DNA from: Lineus longissimus
Taxonomy: Eukaryota; Nemertea; Pilidiophora; Heteronemertea; Lineidae
Assembly: GCF_910592395.1 (NCBI RefSeq)
Contig: NC_088308.1
Location: forward strand, 2,728,001 to 2,792,000
Length of the DNA: 64,000 nt
Direction of reading: 5' to 3'
The notes beneath the pieces are model-generated. The model worked only from the letters and a program-made list of their open reading frames with translations. It had not been told where the DNA came from and did not search any database. The translations under genes and the position numbers were made by a program. This document shows positions 1-11,600 of the stretch, piece after piece. Position 1 is the stretch's first letter; the number at the start of each line of letters is the position of its first letter.

Positions 1-1166
1 CTCAGCTTCCAAATGTCTCAACCTTACTCCATATATTTGACCACACTATACAGCCAATACTTTTATATGGCAGTGATATTTGGGGATGTTTTAACCCTAT
101 GTCCTCAAAAGTTAAAAGAGAGAGAGAATTTAAGATTGATAAGGGATTCGAAAATCTCCCCTGTGAGAACCTTCACATGAAGTTCTGTAAATATGTACTG
201 GGTGTTAACACAAATGCCACAAATCTGGCCGTGTATGGCGAGTTGGGCAGACATCCACTGTATTTAATGATAGCCAAATCTATGTTCTCTTTCTGGCTAA
301 GGCTTGAATCCTTGTCTCTCAACACAGTGGATGGGGAAATTAGTTCGAAGTCTATTTTAACCAGTGCCTTACAAGTTAGTAAGGATCTAGACAACAAAGG
401 AAAACAGTCTTGGTTTTCTTGTATAAAATTTATTTGTGGTTGTCTGAATCTGGATGCAAACAATGCTGAAAGTGTTTCAACCTCCAGTCTTGTTCATAAA
501 TTAGGTGAAGAATTTTACAGAAAGTGGAAGCTAGAAATTTGGGATGATTCTCGGAATCCAAATGCTAAAAACAAATTACGCACTTATAGGTCCTTCAAAA
601 CGCAACTCTGCTGTGAGAAATATCTGACTTCAATTTCAAGTTTTTCTTTAAGAAGATCCCTTTGTTGTTTCCGCATTAGCTGTCACGATCTAGCCATTGA
701 AAGAGGTAGATACAAAAAACTTAAAGTTGAAGAGAGGGTGTGTTCTTGTGATGGGACTTCAATAGAAGACGAGGTTCACTTTCTAACTGCCTGCCCAAAA
801 TATGATAAGGAACGATTTTTTCTCAGTTATCAATGAGAACAACATCAACTTTTCAGGTCTCTCACCAGGAAATAAGTTTATCTGGCTTCTTTCAAATGAG
901 GACCCTGGAATTTGTCAGAAGCTATCATCATTTTTACAGAAATGCTTTTCTGATCGCATAAAATAAGGACCTCCTCTCTCCCACCTACTAGTATCTACTC
1001 CAGGTTTGACCCCGGTAGTAGACTTTATATTGTTACTTTTGTCATGTATCCTTTGTATGTCTTATGTACTTTCAATCAAAATCATTGTATTTCTATTGTA
1101 CCATGTGTACCTTTGCCCTCCGGGCCTTTTGATTAATAAACTAATTTGAATTTGAATTTGAATTTG
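1..1166 (+). mobile_element. 3' part of a non-LTR retrotransposon (LINE)
   Basis: The element runs in from the left edge. It holds the C-terminal part of a reverse-transcriptase polyprotein, then about 165 bases of 3' UTR, and ends in AATAAACTAATTTG plus short TTGAAT-type hexamer repeats at about 1140-1166. A tail of short tandem repeats in place of poly(A) is typical of several LINE clades (CR1, L2, RTE and relatives). The 5' end is outside the window. The clade cannot be fixed without the catalytic domain. Confidence 0.85.
3..966 (+). pseudogene. LINE reverse transcriptase, C-terminal fragment, frameshifted
   Basis: The frame is open from position 3 to a stop at 834-836. It begins with LLHIFDHTIQPILLYGSDIW, matching the 'ILLYGSE.W' block just after the polymerase domain of many animal LINEs. 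It ends with a small Cys/His region (RVCSCDG...EDEVHFLTACPKY), also typical of these proteins. At the six-T run 816-821 the reading shifts: another frame continues with a LINE-like C-terminus (NKFIWLLSNEDPG) to a TAA at 964-966. This is a one-base indel decay mark, so the copy is probably dead. The first in-frame ATG, at 99, is internal and not a real start. Confidence 0.85.
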
Positions 1167-2300
1167 TCGTGCTGAAATCAGCGCCTCTAGTGTCAAGATT
1201 GGTATCGGTTGCGTGTCTCCAAATAGCTTCGGGAACACCTCACCTTACCTCTGACCGGACAGTGTGATGTATGATTAGACCTAATCCGGTTTACCGTCCA
1301 CCTCCCGCATGTTAAATTTTTTTCATTATTTAAAAAAGCTATTTATTTTACTGTTGCCATTATTTTTTTATTCAAACAATCTTTCCAGTGGTTCAACAAT
1401 CAACTTTACCTAAACTGATTGAAAAACACATGTCGGTATCCCTCTTCTGAAGACGGATTGTCGCACACGCCGCCCAATGACAGGGATGTTTCCAATGTAT
1501 AGAGGCCCCATAGCCAGGCCTAGGCCTATACATACGCAGAGGTCACCAGGTCGTCACACTCAACTCAGACAACTGTTACTTCTGACGCCCTTTTTCAATT
1601 GATACTCTGAAGGAGGCAATATGTAGCAAACTAGGCTTATGCGCATGTTTTGTGACTGACTCAAAGTGACTGACTCAAGCAAAGTGACTGACTCGAAATT
1701 CAAAAAAGGGGAAACGCCCTAAAGCCCGCAAATGCCTTACTAGTTATCAGTAACCATATTAACAATCTTCCGAGGATTCCGGTAACTTCGATTTGAAATC
1801 CCACTTGTTTGAAATAAATAATGGTTGTCAGGATTTTTCGTCCGCTGCCAATAGTACTCGTGCATCTTATTATCATATTGTTATGTGGATGTTGTTGCTG
1901 TGTCACACATTGTTTACCAGAAGTTCAAAACGCACGTGTAATTTCGAGGAAACAGGCCTGGAAATCAGGTTGAGCGCCGTCTACCAGAAAAGAAAAAAAC
2001 TAGTGACCTAAAAATTCCGACGCTCTTTGAAACAAGTGATTTGATTTGCTGGATTTTCAGGCGATTCGGGGGAGGTACTGTCCCAAAAACTAAAACCCCA
2101 AACGAGTGCCATAGTCTCCTACTAAAGATTATCCACAAAAGAATGAAATCTTTCATCCCATCTGTGTAGATATCACATATAATGGCCAGAAAACCTGAAG
2201 CAATGATGGAATCGCCTAGCGCGCCACCGAGCGTTCCACCAATCAGAGGAGCGCTTTCATTCCATAGTTTGGAACATTAGAGGCCATTTTGCCGTTCGCT
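1167..2300. other. Upstream flank of BPTF, no gene seen
   Basis: Between the LINE tail and the first BPTF promoter motifs I see no coding exon. ORFs here are under 75 codons, overlap on both strands and resemble nothing I know. The stretch carries a short GTGACTGACTC repeat near 1650-1695. Confidence 0.6.
1657..1677. promoter_or_regulatory. Pair of AP-1-like TGACTCA sites
   Basis: TGACTCA occurs at 1657-1663 and 1671-1677, within three copies of a GTGACTGACTC motif spaced 14-17 bases apart. The third copy ends TGACTCG and is off consensus. The sites lie about 0.9 kb upstream of the BPTF start codon. The heptamer is the established bZIP (AP-1) consensus; use here is inference. Confidence 0.3.
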
Positions 2301-2486
2301 TTGTGAAATCCGATTTATCGCCTTATTTTGTTGTTTCAAGAAGTCGTTTGCCACCGAAAGTTTGGACGAACTGTACAAGAACACAGTGACTTGCAAAATT
2401 GCGTAAAATACGCGAAGGTATCGGTGTTTTGCGATAAAACAGGACCTTCCTAGGTCACGTGACCATTGTTAGAGAAATGGCGGCTT
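2239..2486 (+). promoter_or_regulatory. BPTF core promoter region: CCAAT box and YY1-like motifs
   Basis: CCAATCAGA at 2239-2247 is a good CCAAT box. GGCCATTTTGCCG near 2282 and AAATGGCGGC at 2476-2485 match the YY1 core (GCCAT / ATGGC) in the two orientations. No TATA box is evident. CCAAT plus YY1 without TATA is common for broadly expressed chromatin genes. The transcription start probably lies between about 2260 and 2470, but nothing fixes it exactly. Confidence 0.5.
2453..2464. promoter_or_regulatory. Perfect palindromic E-box GGTCACGTGACC
   Basis: This 12-base perfect palindrome around CACGTG fits the USF/TFE/MITF-type bHLH-zip consensus (GTCACGTGAC). It lies 13 bases before the first ATG of the leader. 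A palindrome this long next to a promoter is unlikely to be chance, but binding is inference. Confidence 0.5.
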
Positions 2487-2557
2487 CCAAAATGTTCAAC
2501 ATGGATCCTAAAAATAATGCCCCTCTCATCAGGTTATGTTCATTCATTCAGAATTAG
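2477..2557 (+). CDS. Upstream ORF in the BPTF leader (26 codons)
   Basis: ATG at 2477 sits in an AGAAATGG context and opens a 26-codon frame (MAASKMFNMDPKNNAPLIR...) with a TAG stop at 2555-2557, 50 bases before the BPTF ATG. The ORF is in a different frame from BPTF. An alternative is a short spliced leader: CAG/GTTATG near 2532 could be a donor and CTGCAG near 2594 an acceptor, but the joined frame would not enter the BPTF frame. If present in the mRNA it could reduce BPTF translation. No recognisable function. Confidence 0.35.
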   Translation: MAASKMFNMDPKNNAPLIRLCSFIQN

Positions 2558-2607
2558 AGACAATGAAATGTTACAATAGTTTGTAGCAACTGCAGAAACC
2601 TTTCAAA

Positions 2608-5600
2608 ATGTCGATGCGCCCAAGGCGAACGCGTACGTCGCGTGGACGTCCGCCAAAATCTGAACCGACCAGCAGATCGTCCACTTTTCTGGTGAAGAAG
2701 CCCAAGTTTTATGAAGCAAGTGAGAATAGTAATGACAGCTCGCAGTTTGAAGTACCAACGGGTAGTGTTCCTGGTACACCATCATCTAGGAGCTCTTCCA
2801 GGGCAGAGCGGAAGGGAAGAGATGCTGCACAACGTAGTCGTTCTTTTATGCAGAGGGTTTTGCAAAATAACAGAGCTGAACATTTTGACGATGATGATCA
2901 TGATGATGACGATCCAAGAAGTGAAGTCCTCTACAGAAATTATCCGTACAGCGGTGATGAAGCAGGGAGCGATATTGAGACGCCCTCTGCTAGCATACTG
3001 GGCGAACGTGAAAGCGACTTGCCATTTGATGACAATGGATCAGATAGTGAATTTAGCGTGGAAAGTTACAGCACAATGAACAGCACCAGCAGGAGGAGAT
3101 ATTTTGCATTACAAAGACCAGAGTTTGACGTTGATGAAGAAGAAATTCCGCCTCTAGTGCTCCCAACTAGTTCAACAGATCTAATCCTCCCTTCTGAAAA
3201 ACTACTTCCAGCAATGGGAGTCTATGAAGTATTGCGTCATTTCCGGACAATCCTGCGTTTATCACCGTTCAGGTTTGAGGACTTCTGCGCTGCTCTAATC
3301 AGTGATGAACAGTGCTGCCTCTTGTCAGAAATCCACATATCATTGATGCGAGCACTGCTCAGAGAAGAAGATGGTAACAATACAACGTTTGGACCACATG
3401 ATTTGAAGGACAGCATCAATATATCTTTCTTATTTCTTGATGGAATGACTTGGCCTGAACTTGTCCGAATGTACTTGGATAGCGACAAAAGTCTGGAGTT
3501 TGAAATTGCACTGAAAGCTATCCATGATTCTAGGGCAGATCACCCGTATACTTCACCGGCTGCTAAATTAACAGTTATCCAGACATTGACTGATCTCTTC
3601 CTTTCGACGAACAGTGTTCGAGAAGAAATCATGAATGAAGGCAACATTCAGTATGATGATCACTGCAGATGCTGCCACAAGTGAGTACAAGACTATGGAA
3701 TGATCCTACTTCATTGATATCCATTGTTATGTATTTTCAGGTTGTGTAGTACTCTGGAAAAGTATGGAAAAAGTTATAATACTGAACCTGTCTGTGGGGG
3801 CAATTACTGAGCTGCCCTTTGTATACTGTAACATTATTATGGATTTATCTTGTTGTTTTGTTGTCAGGAAAGAATCTGAAGAAGTGTTGTATTGCAACAC
3901 CAATCTTGTTGGATATGACAGCTGTTTGAATTTGGTGACTTCTTGAGTTCATTTCAAATTAGTTGCTGTAATTCTTGGTAGATGGCAGGTCTGTTATGTT
4001 TAACTAAATTTCTTGATTCCTTTTAGGCTTGGTGATCTACTGTGTTGTGAAACCTGCCCCGCAGTCTACCACTTGACCTGTGTTGATCCACCATTAGAGG
4101 AGGTCCCGGAGGATGACTGGTTGTGCAATGTTTGTAAGGCTCATCAGTTGGAGGGTGTCACTGACTGCGTGTCTGAGCTGGAGAAGAGTGGGATGATGTG
4201 TCGGCAAGAACCTCTTGGGTTTGATCGCCATGGCAGGAAATACTGGTTCTTGTCAAGAAGAATTTTTGTGTGAGTTACCTGGTGTTAATATTTGTTCCAT
4301 CCAATGCAGCATACAATTAAAACTCCAAAAGGTAGTAGTTGAGGTAGTTGGGGGGCAAGAGACAGCTGATGTGAAAATGTATAGGACTAGAAGTTTGAGT
4401 GGTCAGTCCAAAAGCAGTTTCTTCTTTCGATTTAAATATTTTTGCTTTGCAAGCTGTGGTGATTTGAACTGTACATGTATTTAACATTATAAAACAGGAA
4501 TTTTCAAAATGTTTTTCAGTGAGGGTGAGAATGAAGTTTGGTACTACTCTTCCAAGTATCAATTTGAAGAGTTGATGGAGACTCTGGATGGCGAAAAATG
4601 GGAGTTCATATTGGTGAAGGCGATTGAGGATGTCAAAGAAGACATCATGAAACAGATGGATATGACAGAAAAGTTGACCAACGAGGCTCGTGGTACTACA
4701 CCATCAATACTAGATACTGAAAGCAGTGAGTATTTTTTTTCAGAAAGTGCTGTCCAATGACAAATTTTGAATAATTCAGCTGGAATTGGAATTTTCTTAG
4801 TTGACTGACTCGGCAATAGAATTAAACTGAAGTGTATGAAAAGTATTTATCCAAGTTGGTCCAAGTGTAACCTATTCCTTTCTCTTGTAGGTGTCGTGAA
4901 GAAGATTCAAGCAGAGAGAGCTGCGAGAAGGGCCCAAGAGGACCCCGAGAAAGAGAAAGCTGAGGGACAGGCAGCACTGGGGGATGGAAAGAAAGATGAG
5001 GAATCTCGACCTCAGAATGAAGAAGGTATTGCATACAATATGTAGAATATGCAATCGCACAAAAATTTATAATTAAAGTGTTTGTCAGTCCTTGTGCACA
5101 TGTCAGCAGTGAGCAGGAGTGGGTAATTTTAAAGGGAATGACCTGGCAATTTGACAAGCTTTTCACGAAGACACATGTACTGACGGTGTAATGCTGATCT
5201 GTGTAGCTGAATTTTCATTTCACTTCTGTATTCAGGTAAAGAAGACCGCCCAAAAGCAGAAGAAGACCTGAAGAATGAGAAGTTGGAAGAAGATGAAACA
5301 AACAATGACAAGGTTAAAAAGTCTGATGAAAGGAAGGAAGAAGTACCAAAAGTTGAGTCGCCTGGTACAGATGGGGATGCAGAGCAGACAAAACCTGAGG
5401 CAGCCAACTCCAGCGTCGGTAGTGATGAAAAGGTTGTAGAGATGGAGTTAGATGAAGCTGGAGTGCAGTCCACTGCTGAGGAGAAGAAGGGTGGTGTGCC
5501 TGAAATAGTGACTGGTGCAACCTTAGAGGCTGCTGTAACCACTGTAAGTATCACCAGTCAATGAAAACGGGCTGCTTAACCAAGATGAATTGCTCAAAAC

Positions 5601-8600
5601 TTCCGTCTAAATGATTGATGATTGTTTTGACCTGGATTGTGAAGTGAAAATTACTCTCACTTCCTGCCGGGAGGGTATCCCTAACATCTGGACAGCGTAT
5701 AGACTTAATGAAAACCACTTCATAATACAAAATGAAAAGCAAGAAATCTTTTTCAGGCGGAGACCACTACAACAACCACAGCATCTGAGAGCACAAGAGA
5801 GAGTACCACGGTTAGCCATTTGAAGACTGGGTCTGATACGGTACAGAATGACATGGAAGTCGTGGAAACAACCAAAACAACCACTACCACTACTACAGTT
5901 AAAGTCATAAAAGCAAGTGCAACCGATGCTGTCAAAACTGGTGAAGAGGGACCAGAAAAGATGGATGTTGATGAGGGTGTGAAAATTGAAGGAGAGAAAG
6001 ATGAAGGCGATGTGAAGGAGGAGAAGGTTTTAGCTGATGAGGCGGCCGGTGGTGAGAAGATGGAAGTTCAGGCTGAGGCTGGGTCCGAGCAGACGCACGT
6101 TGTGGATGAGCAGGGAGATGGAGAAAAGATGGATGCTGATGCTGAAGAGTGTAATAAAGATGCGAATGTTGTTGTTGAATCCTCCAGTATTACAACGAAT
6201 TCTGAAGTCGCAAAAGGTAAAAACCAGCAGTGTGTCATTTGCTGCGTTAAAAATGCAAGTTGGACATTCTGCTCCTGTAAATGCCAGAGATCGGATGATA
6301 GAAAAACACACTCGGAGATGACAGGGACGAAGAATTAGCAATAATAGAATGAGGCTCCATCTCATGGGTTGTTCGTGAACTAACCTGTCTATTTACTGAA
6401 GACAAAGATTTAACTGGGACTTTAAGACTTTTTTGTAGACTACTGAACGAAACAAACCTCCAATTAAATTATAAGAGTCTGTTATCTTTTGATTGAACTT
6501 TTATTTGATGCTTATATTCCCACAGATGGCAGAAGGATGACAACAAGATATCGGACTGGATCCCTGGTACCAAAGCAGTTTCCAGACTCGATTGTGTCGA
6601 CCACTGCTAGTGTGAAGATGACAAGCAAAAATAACATCATATCAGTCAAGAGTAGCAACACTAATACCAGTACTACAGCATCGGATGAGTCGGTTTTAGT
6701 CATCAACAAAAACGGTGATATCACTCGAGTCACTCGAAACAAGATATCATCTTCAGCATCATCCACAGTCTCAACAACCTCGGTCAAAACGGAACTGTTC
6801 AAACTAGGTGAGCTATCTTTTACTTACAAGACAACTGCTTTTAGACAGTCGGGGGAACTGTCTGGAGTATATAGTCAGTCAGAAATGGAAATTTGGGACT
6901 CTGAACTGGTTTTGAACCCAGTGATCTGTCTGTAATGTGAAGTCTTGATTGATGCTGTTTGTGAGTTGCAAAGCCCAGCTCGGATATGTTCGACTTTTCT
7001 TTTTCAGGCATGGAGGGAAACTATAAGCAGTATGTGAACCAGTATTCAACAAACAACCTTGCATTGAACAAACACCAGCACAATGAAGATCGTGACAAGC
7101 GACGCTACCTCTCGCACAAGTTCAGCCTGACCCCTGCCAGCGATTTCAAGTGGAATGGCACAGTGTATGGCAACAAGACTTACTGTACTGCAACACTTAG
7201 GCTCAGCCTCACTCATTTGGAGAGTAACATCCCTGGAGCTTTCCTGCATCCGAACTGGTCCATTCATCAGAAGAACTGGCTGCAAGCAGTGCACAGTTGT
7301 AGCTCTCCATATGATTTTGGTATGGCCATGACAATCCTTGAGACCAGCATCAAGCCAGTACTGTTCACTTCAGTTTGGCAGGATCAGTTAGGTGAGAATT
7401 CTGGTTATATGGTCATTTGTTCTGTTCTTTTACAAAGGTAGTTTGGACAATATACTAGGGTAAAACAAGTCAGTTAACTCTCTGAGCCCTCTCTTTGACT
7501 TTGCACCATCAGATTTTCAAATGCTTCGCAAAAAGTACACCTTTGTCGTCTACATGTGAGAATTTGCTGTGATAAAATGACTTCCGCTCTTTGTTTAGGT
7601 CACGTCAAACTGCAGAGAATCACGGCCTTAGATCGTGAAGAAATGAAAAAGAGAGAGCGAGAAACAAGAGGTGTCCCAGGCCAAACAGAAGACTACACCT
7701 ATGTTTGGGTGAAATATCCTCGAGGATTAAAACATCAGGTTCGTAGATACTTGAAATCCGCAGATCAGCACCTCTCACCTCTGAGGCCATAGATCAGACT
7801 CGGATGTGACAGCAGAGGTTTCCTCCTAAGTACATTACATTAATAAACTAGGTGCTGCCGACAAGAGTGAACAATTGGAATGTTTAAGCTTTTTTTGCAG
7901 GTCTAGTTTCTTGACCCCGCCAGGTGTTGTTCATTAGTGCTGTCCTTTTCTCAGGACACCTCTCATTTAATATACCTAATGTTTTTGTTTCAGGTGTGGA
8001 AACAAAGAGGTGAAGAGTATCGAATCACTGGCAATGGTGGTTGGTATTGGGTCAGTATAACAAGGGATGGTCAATATACGCCACAGAACAGTGTCGGTCT
8101 GAGAGCGGTTGCAAGGAAGCTGATGGCACGTAAAGCACGAGAACTTGAGGCCTTGGAAAAAACTGATAAAGAGGCGACTGACAAAGGGACTGTTAGCATG
8201 GAGATAGATGAGAATGAAGGCTTGGTAAAAGAGCAGGAAAAAATGGATACCGAGGAAGAGAAGGTGGATGGAGAGATTGAGAAAGCTGAAGGAGAAGTTG
8301 ATGCTGAGAAGAAGGGTAGCGAGAAGAAGGATGACATTGCAACTGCAGCAACGGAGGAGACGGAAAAGGGTCCAAAATCAAGGGAAGAGGCCGAGAAGAG
8401 TGTGAAGGAAGATGGGGAAGAAAGTATGGAAACTAAGGCTAAGAAAGACGCCAAGATGGCAAAAGCTGGGGGCAAGGGAGCTGAGAAAGAACCAATTGCA
8501 TTCAGTTTGTCTCAAATCTCAAGGCTGTATCCGAAAGTTGATTTAGTCAATGTCTCGGAGTCTTTACAGAAGAGGGATCATTATCCTAAGATAACTAAAC

Positions 8601-11600
8601 CATATTCCAAGCTTGACTCACTCCTTGATCGACGTATGAAACAGGATGAATGGGAAGCTAAACAGAGACGTGTGATAGAGAGTTTACACACGCGACAGGC
8701 CGCAGCAAAGGAGATTATTAAAAAGCACCACGCTGAAAAAGCAAAGAAGGGTGAGGAGAAAGAGAAAGTGACTGAGCCAGAGGAAAGTAAAACGAAGCCA
8801 GAGAAACATTACCAGTGTTATTCGTCTTCGTGTAGAAATTCTCCGGAACACAGGCCTTGTTATTCATCGAGTTGTCCAAAGAAGAAGGGAGACTGGAAGA
8901 GATTGTCTGATGATAGTGAGGATGAAATGGATGAAGTGGACAGGCAGATAAAAATGGTCGAAAGAGGAAAAAACGGTCAGATTGATCAGGATGCTTCGGA
9001 TAAGGAATCTGACACGAGGTCTGGGAGCAATAGTCCATCGGATAATATGATGGATGTGTGTGGTGACGAGGGGCAGGAATCTGATAAGAAAAAAGGCGGG
9101 GAAGCTAAAAACAGTTGCGATTCAGATGAGAAGGGACCAAGTGGAAGTGGGAAGGGGCCTGAATACGAGGAAGTGAATGTTTTGGACACTCCTGCAAAGG
9201 TGAAAAATGATGAGAATGTTTCTTTTGGTGAGCCTGGTCAGAAAAAAGTTGCGAGTTCTCTTGTTACCCTATTGAAGAAGGTCAGTTCCGAAGTTGTTAA
9301 GCCGAAGGGTCTGGAGGAGAGTGGCCAGGCAGAGGATTGCGAGGACAAGGCTGGGAGTAAAGTTGTAAACCCGAAAGATTCTGGGGACATGGGCCAGAGT
9401 GGTGAACCAAATGAAGCAAAATTGGGAGATTCTGATGGCGCAAGTTGTGAAATAAAGAAAGTCTGTTCTGAAACTGGTGAGATAGAAACTAGTTCTGAAT
9501 CTCATAACAAAGAGGGAAACAAACCAGGAACGAGCTCTGAGAAGGCTAAGGCTGAGAAAGATGCTGGAAAGTGGGTTAAAGGTACAGGATCTGGGAATAA
9601 GAAGGCAGAGACTGCAAAGAAGTCGAACCCAGCCCTCCCTCTTCTCTCAGAAATGACGTATGCTCAGGCTGTGAAGCATTTGGCTACTCTTCCAGATCAT
9701 AAGATGGCTGAACTGCAATCTAAGCAGCCTCCTGAAAGGAAGACTTTTGAGCCAGTACAGCTTGCCCGGTTCACAAAACCTGTAGCGCGAAGGGTGAAGA
9801 ACAAGAAAGGATCAATTCCCCTCCTACAGAAGTTTGTAACCAGAGGGAAAAAGAGAAGTGTTTTTCTTCTGGAAAAGTGGGATGCACAAAGACTCGCTCG
9901 TAAGAAAGGCCACATTGAGGCATCAGGGTTCAATTACAATTGCAAAATGAACAATGTAAATTGGATATACCCCTGTCCAAGACCGACGTTCAAAACGGCT
10001 TGGCGGTATCGGACTATGAACTTACATTCTTATGCGGCAGCTGCTTTACAGTTGAGGATTCTGTGGGCGTGTTTACGGTGGGACGACATGAATGTCAAAC
10101 CTCCTGCTGGCGGGACCAATACTATTTCTACAGAAAGTGAGATCACAACCACAGAGCTTTTGAAGCGAAGGGACGTTGGACCTTTTGGACTGCGAGCAGA
10201 GTTCCTTGTCAGGAAGATTATCGTACCTATTGGACTACCTCAACCACCTAAAGGTCAGTCTTATCCTATTGAATCACTTTGCGTTTTTCATTAAAAACTA
10301 AAACTTCTTGATGTTTCCAATTAGAGATACTCATTACTGGTGTCACTCTTCGTTTTCAAGAACGAAATTGAGGTGTTAAGGAGCCTTAAAACCTAAAAAC
10401 GGAAAAGTTTGTCTTTTCGTCTTCTCCTTCCCTGCGGTTGGACATGGTCATCTTCCTAGGATGTGTTCCACAATCACGGATCCTGTCTTGGGTGGACAGA
10501 CATTGTTCTCCAAGCCAGGTTGTTCGCTTGTCTGTCTTTTGGTAAAATTTCTGGGTGTTTATATAAGTGCTTTATTTCAGAAGAGAAGAAATACACTCCA
10601 ATTCGTAGTGGTTTGAGGGAAAGGAAGAGACCGGAATCTCCTAAGCAAACAGAGCCCAGTGTGACGGAGCAGTGGATTCCTGAAGAACGGCTCGAACTCT
10701 GGGAGATCAAGCAGTTTGGAGAAAAGTGAGTTTGTTCAAACCAAAACTCGAGGCTCCACTGTTTTGGGAGCAACAGTTCTGGTGCATCAGCAGGGACATT
10801 GTCAATGTTCCACTGTAACCACAACAAAATTGCTGTAACAGTTCAACTCCTTTTAAAACTGTGATTTACTGCCAAGTAAGTGATTTCCATGGTGTCCCTC
10901 TTCTTGCAGTCGCAGTTTAATTTTGTTAAGGGAGTCTTAATTGGTTACAGAGTTCACAAAGACATACCTGAGAATTTTGACGTCACAATCCATTGTATTT
11001 TGTTTGCTTTTCATTTATTCAGGATGTTTTTGGAAAAGTGTCTCAATATGATCATTCAATTTTAGGGTTGAGAAACAAAGACAAGCCCACGTTGATAAAC
11101 AACTAGCTCCGAAGGCAACTATAACCTTATCGTCAGCACCAAGCGCTGTCACAACTGTGGCCAACCTGAAAGCACAGCTTGAAGAACAGTTAAAGAATCA
11201 ACGGGTTCTCGCACAAGCAAAGCGCCTGAATGAACAGATGAAGATGGCGACGACCACAGCACCTGTTGTGTCTAGCCCTAGGACAATCACGATCCCCGTC
11301 TCACGTCCACCTGGAACACCGGGAGGAACTCCAATCATCCGACGTATTACGGTGCAGCCCCGTCAGGCGTCTAATCCCCTCTTGAAAGCTGCTGTGGCGG
11401 GAACCAATTCACCTGCTGGTAAGTTTGTCCGTAGTCTTCTCCGGTTGCTTTGGGTGGTCGAATCAGGACAGGTGGTCAAATCTGCCCATTGTATGTATTC
11501 ATACCAGCAACCTACAGTAGTTGAACTAGTAGCTCAGTTGCTTGCAGAAATCTAGGTGGGTCAAATGGCAAATGGAACTTTTGGCTAGTCTGTTCAATGT

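Noticed and set aside
2477-2532. Alternative spliced first coding exon of BPTF (MAASKMFNMD...)
   Set aside because: Splicing to the CAG near 2594 would join out of frame with the BPTF reading frame. Kept only as a uORF.
8071-8475. 134-codon minus-strand frame rich in Ser/Phe
   Set aside because: It is the antisense shadow of the Lys/Glu-rich BPTF exon 10.
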